A stretch of 64,000 nucleotides of DNA, taken from NCBI GenBank assembly GCA_963843605.1, contig CAWJLA010000002.1, forward strand, positions 186,001 through 250,000, written 5' to 3'. Positions 25,974 through 35,650 of this stretch are shown piece by piece (position 1 is the stretch's first letter; every line of letters begins with the position of its first letter). This DNA is from FEN-1297 sp963843605. GTDB taxonomy: Bacteria; Bacteroidota; Ignavibacteria; Ignavibacteriales; Ignavibacteriaceae. The notes beneath the pieces are model-generated. The model was not told where the DNA came from. It searched no databases and worked only from the letters and a program-made list of their open reading frames with translations. The position numbers and the translations under genes are program-made.

Positions 25974-28462
25974 TCAAAGCCCTATTTGCACACCCATCAA
26001 AAAATTTCTTCCTGCCGCAGGAAAGAATTCTTCGCCAATGGCATTAGCCGAATATAGATTATCGAATATATTATTTATCTGAATAAATATTTTCGAAGCA
26101 CTTAATACATTCAGTTCTTTCAGTTCATAAGATGCAAAAAAATCTGCGGTAAAATAAGCATCGTTCACATTGTCGGTATAACTTATCAGTCCAGGAAAGT
26201 CTCTAAGATAACCGGATAAGTGTTTTCCGTAATTATCGGAATAAAACTTACCTACATATTTTCCGTTTAGCTTCAGATAAATTCCCTTAAATTTGCATGA
26301 TACTCCGATGTTGGCAAGAAAATCAGGAAAACCGCCAAGTGTACTGCCGTCCAAATACAATTTTATACTTGTACCATTGTCATCGAGGTAAGTAGTTCCG
26401 TCCGTTATAGTGTTCCTGCTGTAAGTAGCATTCGCATAAATTTCAAATTCTTCAAGAGGCTTAAAAACACCGCTGAATTCTATTCCTTTATGTACGGTAC
26501 TTTTGAAATTACCGGTAATTGGCTGACCGAAAATATCCAGTTTTCCATTCTGAACAATTTCGTTATTGAAAAGCATGTAATATAAATTAAGGGTAATATT
26601 ATAAGACTTCCTAATAACCGAATAACCCAGTTCGAAATCGTTCATAGTTTCCGGATTCACATAAGGCTTGTTATAATTATATGACCCATCCGGATTTTGT
26701 TCGAACTGGGGGACGGCACCCCAGATTGCTTCTTCTCCCGAATAATAAGTACTTAAACGGGGCTCGCGTGTAACTCTTGCAAAAGAGAAATATATATTCT
26801 GGAAGGGATCAAACTTATAATTGATTCCCAGCCTGGGGTTGAGATATAACCCATTAACCGAAAAATCATGATTTAAATAACGTTCGTTATAAAATCTATA
26901 CTTATGATACGCAAGCTGCAACTCACCTAAAAAATTCCAATTATTATTCAATTCATATGATTCCTGGACAAATCCGTTAATTATATCTTGCCCGCCGTTA
27001 AAATAGTAAACTCTGAAGTCTTCGGGCAGCCCTACAGGAAGTCCGGCCGCATATTGAACGCTCCCCCAATGAACGGATCTGTGTTTTCTAAATTCCGCAC
27101 CGATAATCAACTCTCCGTTTTTATGTTTATAGCTGAGGCGAGGAATCCAGCCGTATTGCGTATTATCTACTTCTGCTCTTATTAGTATATCCGAGGGATT
27201 TTCAGCAGGTTGAAAGCCGTAGCTTGAGGTTATATGCAGTGCCGTAGTATCCAGTCCCGTTCCGTCGTAATCGAAAAACCCGTTGCCTGTTATAAGGAAA
27301 TAATGCTGAATTCAATTTAATTTTATCACTTAGTTTAAGCTCGTTCAATACTTCGTAATGGGGCTGCGAAAAGTTTTCAATTTCCGAAGTTCTTCTCGGC
27401 ATCGAATAAGTGTATTGTCCGTTAACCGCTTCCCAATAAGAGTAATTTGCCTTTCTCAAAGTTCTGTATTTTTATTGCAAATTTCGGAAACCGTTATAAG
27501 CCAAGCCGTCAGCAATCGGACCGCCGTATAAGTTTATCTGTGTGGTAAAATTATTATCGTATCTTACGGCGGATAGATAATAAGCATTATATTTTACCCA
27601 CGAAAGATTTCTGTAGCCGCTGCTTAATATTTGCGAGAATTTAGCATATATAGAATATTTATTATCTTATAAGTCCGCTTGCCAAAGAAGCGCTATATTT
27701 CCTTGTATTATAGCTTCCCAGCGAAGCGGAAAAATTCAGTGATCGGTTTTATCGGAAAATGTAGAAGTGATTATATTTATAGATCCGCCGATTGCCGGGT
27801 AACCGAACAACACCGGAACCGGCGCCTCTCTGAACTTGGATAACATCGGTACTCGCGAGAAGATCCGGAAAATCGAGCCAGTAAACATTATGATCTTCCG
27901 GATCATTCTGAGGAATACCGTTTATCGAAACAGAAATTCTTCTTTGATCAAATCCTCTTATGCTTAAGTAATTATACCCAATTCCGTTCCCGTTTTCCGA
28001 ATAAAAAGTTGTAGAAGGCAAATTACCGAGATATTCAGGAATATCCTGACAGTATAATTTTCGTCAATCTGCTCTGCGTGATATTTTGCTAAAGGCAAGT
28101 GGGGTTATGCCTTCTTTTCCGAGACTGCCTTCCACAAGTACTGTCTGCGCAGGGAATAATCTGAGGATCGAGCTTTATTAAAATTTCCTTTTGGATAAAT
28201 TCAAATCGTTCAAGTATCAATTGTTTTAGTATTATATCCTATAAAACTGATTAATAAGGAATTCGTTTTGAGATATCTCCATGACAAAATAAAATCGCCG
28301 TTCTTACTCGCGGAAGTTCCGATATTTTTGCTTTTCACAAGAATGTTGGCATCCGGCAGAGGATTTAATGTTTCCGCATCAATAACTTTCCCTCTTACCG
28401 TAACGTTTTGAGCCGAATAAAAATGACGCAAGAAATAAGAAAAGAATAACTAAGTATTTCAT
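25974..28462 (-). pseudogene. TonB-dependent outer-membrane receptor, multiply frameshifted (thiamine/HMP-type by context)
   Basis: The ATG at 28462 follows AAAAGGAG right after a TPP riboswitch. Read across frames, the order is: signal peptide (MKYLVILFLFL...), a carboxypeptidase-regulatory-like domain (NVTVRGKVIDAETLNPLPDANILV), a TonB plug (LSIRGFDQRRISVSINGIPQNDPE, VIQVQRGAGSG), and a long barrel ending FFPAAGRNFLMGVQIGL. The last 440 residues (27297-25974) are in one intact frame. Upstream of 27297 I count about ten frame changes, each resuming recognisable family sequence. The protein would import thiamine or its precursors across the outer membrane. Breakage is more likely sequence error than decay, because the neighbouring gene is hit too. 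Confidence 0.8.
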
Positions 28463-28480
28463 TTTTACTCCTTTTAAAAT

Positions 28481-28505
28481 AAAAAAGCCGTTTGAAGAAA
28501 CGGCT
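28481..28505 (-). terminator. Intrinsic terminator of the TPP riboswitch expression platform
   Basis: On the minus strand AGCCGTTT-CTTC-AAACGGCT forms a perfect 8-bp hairpin (28486-28505) followed by a run of six U (28481-28486). It lies between the aptamer and the ribosome binding site of the receptor gene, as expected for transcriptional control by TPP. Its arms resemble the P1 strands, so mutually exclusive pairing is plausible. Confidence 0.85.
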
Positions 28506-28530
28506 AAAACTTAATCACTTTATTATTCTT

Positions 28531-28622
28531 AGCCCGTTTCCCTACGCTGGTATTATCCAGATCAGGTTTAAGGGTATGATCTCAGTCATCCCGAGTGAAA
28601 CGGGCAACACCCCTAACGGCTC
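28531..28622 (-). promoter_or_regulatory. TPP (THI-element) riboswitch aptamer
   Basis: The minus strand reads GGGGTG, a P3 hairpin (CCCGTTTCACTCGGG), then CTGAGA, ATACCC, AAACCTGATCTGGATAATAC and CAGCGTAGGGAA, the conserved core of the TPP aptamer. The flanks AGCCGTT and AACGGGCT pair as P1 with one bulge. It should switch off the thiamine-receptor locus when TPP is plentiful. The core shows no indel even though coding sequence on both sides does. Confidence 0.95.
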
Positions 28623-28704
28623 ATATTAATATCAATATATATTTAGAACAAATTTACTGCAAAGATATAAAATATTTTAATAATAAAAGTAAATAAAATG
28701 GTTT

Positions 28705-31562
28705 TTATTCTACTTTTAATTTATCTCCGATTTTTATCTTATTGGACTTCAGCCCATTTAATTCTTTTAATCTTGATACAGACATTTTATTATCGTGTGC
28801 AATGCTGTATAAAGACTCTCCGCGATTAACCGTATGAAGGCTTACGTCTGATTTGCGGTGTTTTTACATTTTCTTTTTTATCCGGAGCAGCTGCTGATGC
28901 CGCAGGATTTATTTTCAGTGTGTTGCCGGCTATTATTGTGCTGCTGTTCAGGTTATTCCATTTTTTAATATCTTCAACTGATACGTTATATTTGGCTGCA
29001 ATATCTATTATGGTGTCGCCTCTTTTAACAGTATACTCATTGCCGGATGCATGTTATCCGAGGTGCATTGTTTTCGATATCGTTAATATCCGCGTCCGAA
29101 TAAATTTTTAATGTTTGACCGGCGAGAATCTTATTACTCCTCAAGTGGTTCCATCTTCTGATACTGGAAGCATTAACCTTATATAATTCCGCAATTTCAC
29201 CTATTGTATTATTAGTCTTTACTTTATAGTAATTTACATTAGCGGAAGTTTTAGGAGCATTATCACCTAAAGATTCGGTATTATCGTTTGAATATATTTT
29301 AATAGTCTGACCGGCAATTAAGCTGTTACTGTGCAGACTGTTCCAATGTTTGATTGTCTCTGCCGGTACGCCGAATTTTATGGAAATTTGGCTTAAGTTG
29401 TCGCCTCTTTTAACTTTATATCTGTATATACTGGTCCGGTTCGAATAAGATCCGGAATTTTCCGATGACGCAACATAACGTGAATTTCTATCGGTGTTAA
29501 TCTTTAATTTTTTACCGACAAATATTTTATTCCCGGAGAGGTTATTCCAATCTTTGATTGAACTTACGGATACACCGTATTTTGCTGCTATTGAATAAAG
29601 GTTTTCACCGCTTCGTATTCTATGATAGATCCATTCACTGCCACCCGTTGCCAAAGCATTATGCGCAGAGGATTTTTCCATCGATGTTTGATTATCAAGA
29701 CTTGCGTAAAATTCTTTTTTATCTGACGGAACGTAGATAGTCAAGTCCTGTCCGACATTTATACTTTTAGTATATGGTATATTATTCCAATTCCGGATAT
29801 CAATTACTCTTGAATCAAAAAGATCAGCAATTCCGAGTAAACTGTCGTTCTTTTTCACTTTATAATGAACAGGCACTAATCCCTGAGGAACAACATTAGG
29901 TATATCCGATATTGCCGAGTCATTTACTTCTGAATTATCAATATTATCCTGATTATTTTCTGCAACCAGATTGTCATTTTCCAATGAATCCGAGGAATCG
30001 GTAGAATCAGCATTAGGATCTTTATTCAAAGTTAGATACGGCGAAACATAGCCGCTCGGATCTGGGTTATCGCTGTTATTTATTTCTTGAGCGCTTTGAT
30101 TGTCTTCAGCAGTTTGTGTATTTGTATTATATGCTACATTATTATAATCGAGGGATGTTGAAATAGGAATTTTTAATCTTACCCCGGGATAGATTCTTGA
30201 CCTGACGGAGATATTATTAACATTTGCTAAATCATTAAGACCGACTCCATATCGGGAGGCAATTCTTGATAAAGTCTCTCCGCGTCTCACAGTGTGAACC
30301 GCATAGTTACGCATTGCGCTTTTGGGGATATTCAAGATATTTGCTGCGAATGTTTGAAGAGATGATTTGGGAATCTTTAGCGGATACCCGTTGGTATAAG
30401 CGGCCGGAGTACACATCTGTGTTAATTCAGGGTTCATTTCTTCCAACGTCTCTGCATCAACTCCCGCGCACTGTGCAAGGTAATTCAAATCAACCGAGCC
30501 TTTTACGTTATACGTGGTTAAATCAAAAGGTTTTTGATATTCTATATTTGTAAATCCGTATTTTGCCGGATTCATTGCAATTAAACTAACAGCAATATAT
30601 TGCGGCACATAGCTTCTTGTTTCTCTGGGAAGGTAATTTCTAGCCGCCCAAAAATCATTTTCTCCTGCTCTCCTGATAGCCCTTGTAATTCTACCTTCAC
30701 CTGCATTATAAGCAGCAAGAACAAGGTACCAATTTCCCAAATCGTTATAGAGATCTTTAAGATGCTTTGCCGCAGCCATGGTAGCTTTTTCAGGGTCTCT
30801 TCGCTCATCAACATAAAAATCAGAATGCAACCCATAAAGTCGACCTGTCGATCGAATAAACTGCCATAGACCTACCGCACTAGCCCAGGATCTTGCAACG
30901 GGGTTCAATCCGCTTTCAACCATGCTTAAATAAACCAGTTGTTTCGGCACCCCCACTTGTTCGAAGATCTTGGTCATCATAGGAAAATAGCGCCCCGATC
31001 TTTCCAGCCAGGCCTGCATATGATCTCTTCCCTTACCTGTAAAATAATCGAGCCATTGATCTACGTATGAATTAATTTCAAGCGGGATTTCGGAAGGAAT
31101 CACTAATTTTTTGTTGTTGTTCTGCTTATCAGCAAGACTTACTTTTATTTCAGGTAGAGATTTACCCATCCATTCTTCCAGAGCAGCAAAGGAAACATTT
31201 GACGGTAATTCAGGAAGACTATCAACGTATTTTTTATAATCGTCTATTATTGATTTCTCAAGTTCGACATAAGCTTCGTTTTGCTCTATTCCGGGATAAT
31301 AACTTAAATTGTTGATAATTCTGAGGGCAGATTCATAATTGTTTACCGCTTCCGAAGTGCTGTTTTGAGATTGTTTGGTAAGGGCGTCTACATAATACTG
31401 CCTCGCCTGCTCCAGCATTTCAGATACAATTCCTACTTTCTGAACCTTGGACTCCGAATCAATAGAATTTTCATTCTTTGCAATGTCTTTATTTCCTCCG
31501 CAAGAGACAAATAAAAGAGAAAATAAAGAGATAGCAATGAACGGAAGTAATTTTCTAACCAT
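28705..31562 (-). CDS. mltD: MltD-like lytic transglycosylase lipoprotein with seven LysM domains, two frameshifts near 3' end
   Basis: A membrane-bound murein hydrolase that cleaves the MurNAc-GlcNAc bond. A lipoprotein signal with Cys21 leads into an SLT domain at about 200-340, with catalytic Glu216 in SMVESGLNP and AAYNAGEGR. LysM peptidoglycan-binding repeats follow at about 420-466, 565-611, 645-689, 713-757 and 778-822. The open frame stops at 29037, but two more LysM repeats continue in other frames: EYTVKRGDTIIDIAAKYNVS (up to about 28.86 kb) and HTVNRGESLYSIAHDNKMSV, ending at 28705. Frame breaks are at about 29040-29060 and 28850-28870. The ATG is preceded by AAAGGAGC. Serine/asparagine-rich linkers separate the first two LysM units. 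Confidence 0.88.
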
Positions 31563-31688
31563 GCATGCTCCTTGTTTTTAAATATTTCAGTTTCAATATA
31601 ATTGGTATATTTAGCTTAATCAAGTAAAAAGTTAAATAAAATAACTTAATTGATAGTTTTTTAAAGAGTTATAAAATGGGCAAACAGA

Positions 31689-33233
31689 CTATAGTGGGAT
31701 ATTGCCGTGTTTCTTTTTGGGATTTTTATCAACTTTGTCCTTCAATAAATTAAATGCGTTTATTAACTTTATTTTCGTATCCTTCGGTACAATAACATCA
31801 TCTATGTATCCTCTTTCCGCAGCAATATAAGGATTGGCGAATTTATTTATATATTCGGATAATTTTTCTTCAACTTTAGCGTCTTTATCCTCCGATTGCA
31901 ATATTTCCTTTTTAAAAATAATTTCTACGGCACCTTTAGGGCCCATAACCGCAATTTCTGCCGAAGGCCAGGCGAAGTTAAAATCACCTCTTATATGTTT
32001 GGAATTCATTACATCGTATGCGCCGCCGTACGCCTTTCTGGTAATAACGGTCACTTTAGGCACTGTAGCTTCGCAGAATGCATATAACAGCTTGGAACCG
32101 TGCCTTATAATGCCGTTCCATTCCTGTTCCGTGCCGGGAAGAAATCCGGGTACATCTACCAGAACAAGTAAAGGGATATTGAACGCATCGCAAAATCTTA
32201 CAAACCTTGCACCCTTTACAGATGAATTTATATCTAGCACTCCTGCTAGAACCGACGGCTGATTTGCTATAATTCCTACGGACATTCCCCCAATTCTGGC
32301 GAACCCTACTATAATATTTTCAGCATAATTTTCATGCACTTCCAGAAAGTCCTCATCGTCTACCAGAAGTTTAATTATTTCCTTCATATCGTAAGGCTTA
32401 TTCGGGTTGTCGGGGATAATTTCGTTGAGACGTTCATCCGGTTCGACCGCACTGATATCAAACTGAAGTTCGAGCGGTTTATCCATATAATTAAGCGGCA
32501 GGTAACCGAATAATTTACGGACTCTCAGCAAAGTCTCAATTTCGTTATCGTTTACAAAATGTGCAACTCCGCTTTTAGAGGCATGAGTATCCGCTCCTCC
32601 CAAATCTTCAAAACTTACCTTTTCGTGCGTAACTGTTTTTACTACATTCGGACCGGTGACAAACATATAGCTGGTGTTCTTTACCATAAAAATAAAATCG
32701 GTTATTGCCGGCGAGTATACCGCTCCGCCTGCACACGGACCAAGAATTACCGATATCTGCGGAATAACTCCTGAAGCTAGTGTATTCAGTAAAAATATAT
32801 CGGCATAACCGCCTAAACTGACAACACCCTCCTGAATTCTTGCTCCTCCGGAATCATTCAATCCGATGAGTGGAATTCCGACTTTCATTGCAAGATTCAT
32901 TATTTTAACTATTTTTTCGGCATGTGTTTCAGACAACGAACCGCCGAAGACAGTAAAATCCTGGCTGAAAAGTGCGACCGGCCTGCCGTCAATTTTTGCA
33001 AATCCTGTAACAACGCCGTCTCCGGGAAAATGCTGTTTGTCAAGACCGAAGTCAGTTGCCCTATGCTGAACAAACATATCCGTCTCTTCAAAACTGCCCT
33101 CGTCAACAAGCAGTTCGATTCTTTCCCTTGCGGTTAATTTACCTTTAGCATGCTGTGCTTCTATCTTTACCGTTCCGCCGCCGAGCTTGGCGGCCTCTTT
33201 TCTTTTAAACAATTCATCAAAATCTTGCTTCAT
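31689..33233 (-). CDS. Acyl-CoA carboxylase carboxyltransferase subunit (propionyl/methylmalonyl-CoA type)
   Basis: The 514-residue protein belongs to the PccB/MmdA family of biotin-dependent carboxyltransferases, which move CO2 between carboxybiotin and propionyl-CoA. The N-terminal half carries GGGTVKIEAQHAKGKLTARER and LNDSGGARIQEGV; the oxyanion segments GPCAGGAVYSPA and TRKAYGGAYDVMNSK are present. I start at the ATG at 33233 with AAAGGCAG upstream, not the preceding TTG. The biotin carboxylase and biotin carrier subunits are not nearby, so its use (propionate metabolism, or a decarboxylase pump) is open. Confidence 0.92.
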   Translation of the reverse strand: MKQDFDELFKRKEAAKLGGGTVKIEAQHAKGKLTARERIELLVDEGSFEETDMFVQHRATDFGLDKQHFPGDGVVTGFAKIDGRPVALFSQDFTVFGGSLSETHAEKIVKIMNLAMKVGIPLIGLNDSGGARIQEGVVSLGGYADIFLLNTLASGVIPQISVILGPCAGGAVYSPAITDFIFMVKNTSYMFVTGPNVVKTVTHEKVSFEDLGGADTHASKSGVAHFVNDNEIETLLRVRKLFGYLPLNYMDKPLELQFDISAVEPDERLNEIIPDNPNKPYDMKEIIKLLVDDEDFLEVHENYAENIIVGFARIGGMSVGIIANQPSVLAGVLDINSSVKGARFVRFCDAFNIPLLVLVDVPGFLPGTEQEWNGIIRHGSKLLYAFCEATVPKVTVITRKAYGGAYDVMNSKHIRGDFNFAWPSAEIAVMGPKGAVEIIFKKEILQSEDKDAKVEEKLSEYINKFANPYIAAERGYIDDVIVPKDTKIKLINAFNLLKDKVDKNPKKKHGNIPL

Positions 33234-33302
33234 CAATCTGCCTTTGGATAAATAGCTAAAAAAATTTCATGACAAATTTCTACAAACAAAATCATATTGT
33301 AT

Positions 33303-34097
33303 TTATAATTGAATTTCGGCAGTCAAAGGAGCATTCCCGAAGGCCGAAAATGCAGATTCTATATCCGTCCGCACGGAAGTGAACAAACCGGCTTCTCCGG
33401 TTGATATTTTCCGGTGATCTAATTCAATCTCTTTAAAAATCTGACCGGGGCGGCTTTTCATCAAATAAATTTTATCCGATAAATTTATTGCCTCTGTAAT
33501 ATTAGTAGTTGTAAGTAGAAAATTGAGATCCTGTTTTTCTTTTAAATTTTTAAGCAGCTCATAAATTTCATTTTTAGTTTCGCCGCGGAGTTTTTTAAAA
33601 GGGTCGTCCAATAAAACCAATACCGGTTTTAAAGCCAATGCTCTAGCAAGTGCTATTCGGAATCTGAATCCAATGCTCTTCTCATGCGGAAAATGATCTT
33701 CATATCCGGTTAATCCCACCGCAGAAACTATTCCGTCAATATCTGTATTTCCGCCTTTTAACAAATTTGACGCGAATTGAATATTTTTTCTGACACTCAT
33801 CCATGGAAATGAAGAAGGCTTTTCCGGTATATAGATAATCTGCCCGTTCGAATTTTCGTAAGGTTTCCCGTTAAGATACACTTTCCCTTCGCTGGGTTCT
33901 TCAACAGCCGATATAATTTTCAACAAGGTAGATTTCCCCGAACCGAAAGGCGCGAGTATCGAGACAATCGCCCCTTTCTGCATCTTGAAATCGTTTGTGA
34001 TATTAATATTATCCAGTACGAGTAACTTTGCCCCGGCTTCACCGTGGAAGTATTTTGTCAGATTTTTTATTTCCAGAACGGCTAAAACTTCTTTCAA
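33303..34097 (-). CDS. ABC transporter ATP-binding protein with degenerate catalytic motifs
   Basis: By overall sequence this 264-residue protein is the ATPase of a nitrate/sulfonate/taurine-type ABC importer. Walker A is intact (GSGKST, 52-57). Nearly every other catalytic feature is changed. The Q-loop reads YIPEKPSSFPW without the Gln. The LSGG signature is replaced by KSIGFRFR. The Walker B Glu is Asp (LLDDPF, Asp165). The D-loop is lost (KKLRG). The switch His is Thr198 (LLTTTNITEA). The frame is intact and the protein keeps family spacing, so it is under some constraint. It overlaps the permease gene by four bases. It may bind but hardly hydrolyse ATP; this is inference. Confidence 0.85.
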   Translation of the reverse strand: MKEVLAVLEIKNLTKYFHGEAGAKLLVLDNINITNDFKMQKGAIVSILAPFGSGKSTLLKIISAVEEPSEGKVYLNGKPYENSNGQIIYIPEKPSSFPWMSVRKNIQFASNLLKGGNTDIDGIVSAVGLTGYEDHFPHEKSIGFRFRIALARALALKPVLVLLDDPFKKLRGETKNEIYELLKNLKEKQDLNFLLTTTNITEAINLSDKIYLMKSRPGQIFKEIELDHRKISTGEAGLFTSVRTDIESAFSAFGNAPLTAEIQL

Positions 34098-34855
34098 ATT
34101 ATACTCCAGCTATAAAATTTGTTCCTTATATAGCGAATCAAATGCGAACCGAGATAAATACTAGCTGCAATAATCAGAGCATTCGTAAAAAGTGCTGATA
34201 AATCTCTGTACTGAAGTGAAAGCCGGAAAATATTGCCCAGACCGTACTGCCCCTTGATGTATTCAAAAACGATTAAAACAGACCAGACATAAAAATGAAG
34301 ATCGAATAAATGATTTATCAAACCGGGCTGAGCGGAATTCCAGACTATCTGCTTCCTAATTACATCTTCCCCGGCGCCGAGTGATTGCGCCGATTCAATA
34401 TATTCATGACCCACTAAAAAAACTTCCGATTTTAATCTGATCAGCAACGAAAAGAATGCTGTCCCGAACGCAAATACAAATTCCACGTAAGGTGAATACG
34501 GAAACCAAAAGATCAAAAATAATCCGAAAATAATTCCCGGGATATAAGTTGCAAATAGGTTTAATGAAGAAACGAATTCGCTGAGAATATGGGTGTGTTT
34601 AATCAAAAAGTTTCTCAATAAAAAGATCACAGCGTATGCTGCCGGAAGGGAGAAATATACTACGCTTACGGTAATAATAAAATTAACCGGGAGTTTATAA
34701 AATTCCCATAACGCTCCGAATGATAAAATTACAATTGAAGGTTTAGGTAAAATCTGATTGGAAGGCAGTATATATTCAAATAAAATTATCCAGAGTAAAA
34801 TATAACTCAGAATAAAATAAGCAAGATGTTTTGACGAACTTTTTTTTATTTTCAT
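34094..34855 (-). CDS. ABC transporter permease, nitrate/sulfonate/taurine type
   Basis: A 253-residue inner-membrane protein with about six hydrophobic segments and a recognisable cytoplasmic EAA loop (EYIESAQSLGAGEDVIRKQI, then PGLINHLFD) that docks on the ATPase. The family imports sulfonates, nitrate, bicarbonate or pyrimidine precursors. No periplasmic binding protein gene is next to it, so the substrate is unknown. It is coupled to the degenerate ATPase by an ATGA overlap. N-terminal residues KKSSSKHL suggest a cytoplasmic start. Confidence 0.85.
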   Translation of the reverse strand: MKIKKSSSKHLAYFILSYILLWIILFEYILPSNQILPKPSIVILSFGALWEFYKLPVNFIITVSVVYFSLPAAYAVIFLLRNFLIKHTHILSEFVSSLNLFATYIPGIIFGLFLIFWFPYSPYVEFVFAFGTAFFSLLIRLKSEVFLVGHEYIESAQSLGAGEDVIRKQIVWNSAQPGLINHLFDLHFYVWSVLIVFEYIKGQYGLGNIFRLSLQYRDLSALFTNALIIAASIYLGSHLIRYIRNKFYSWSII

Positions 34856-34938
34856 AAATAGACGGTAACGTTGTTAACCGGTAGAATAAAACCGGAAATC
34901 ATGTCATGAATATATCGAAAGAGCTAAATTATTTCAAC

Positions 34939-35601
34939 TTAATTATAGTTTTTATTCGCCTCATGAAGAAAAGGGTTCTCGCGTTTTTCAAGTTCTATTT
35001 TGCTCGACTCGCCATGACCGGGATAAATCAAAACATTATTAGGGAGTGAGAACAGCTTTGTCTTAATGGAATTTATAAGGGTATCGTAATCTCCGCCCCA
35101 TAAATCGGTTCGGCCGATGCTGTTTTTGAACAATACATCTCCGGTAATGCAAAATGCTTCTTTGCTGAAATAAAAACAATATTCGCCGCTTGTATGTCCG
35201 GGAGTAAATAAAAATGCAACGGGCGAACTTCCTAAATTTAACTGCGTATTTTCTGAAATAAGTACATCAGGCAAGGGCGGATGTTTAATTTCAAGCCCGA
35301 AAGCGGACGCCTGGTCCATCGCATGATCAAGAAGGTCTATATCTTTTTCGGGAATCAAATACAGTGGTTCGAATTGATCTTTAACAAAATTACATCCCAT
35401 TATATGATCAATATGACAATGCGTATTTAGTAAATACAGAACGTGCAGATGATTTTCTATGATATAACTTTTTAATTTTTGTTCTTCGTTTGCACCTGAA
35501 CACCCGGGATCGATAATAAGGCATTCTTTACTGCTTTCGTCCCAAATGATATATGTGTTAACGGAGAACGTATTAAAAACAAATTTTTTAACAACCAGCA
35601 T
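34939..35601 (-). CDS. Metallo-beta-lactamase-fold hydrolase, glyoxalase II-like
   Basis: The 220-residue protein has the di-metal site of the MBL superfamily: THCHIDH, FTPGHTSGEYC, ITGDVLFKNSIGRTDLWGGD and YPGHGESSK. The pattern is that of the YcbL-like short glyoxalase II group (hydroxyacylglutathione hydrolase without the C-terminal glutathione domain). Its thioester substrate is not set by sequence. It stands alone between the ABC pair and aroC. Confidence 0.88.
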   Translation of the reverse strand: MLVVKKFVFNTFSVNTYIIWDESSKECLIIDPGCSGANEEQKLKSYIIENHLHVLYLLNTHCHIDHIMGCNFVKDQFEPLYLIPEKDIDLLDHAMDQASAFGLEIKHPPLPDVLISENTQLNLGSSPVAFLFTPGHTSGEYCFYFSKEAFCITGDVLFKNSIGRTDLWGGDYDTLINSIKTKLFSLPNNVLIYPGHGESSKIELEKRENPFLHEANKNYN

Positions 35602-35650
35602 AAATGAAATTTTCCATCAGTTGTTTGTTTTATAAATCCAGTTAATTAAG

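Noticed and set aside
27297..28462. Programmed or phase-variable frameshifting in the TonB receptor gene
   Set aside because: There are about ten breaks, not one at a simple repeat, and the adjacent transglycosylase gene is hit as well; poor local sequence explains it better.
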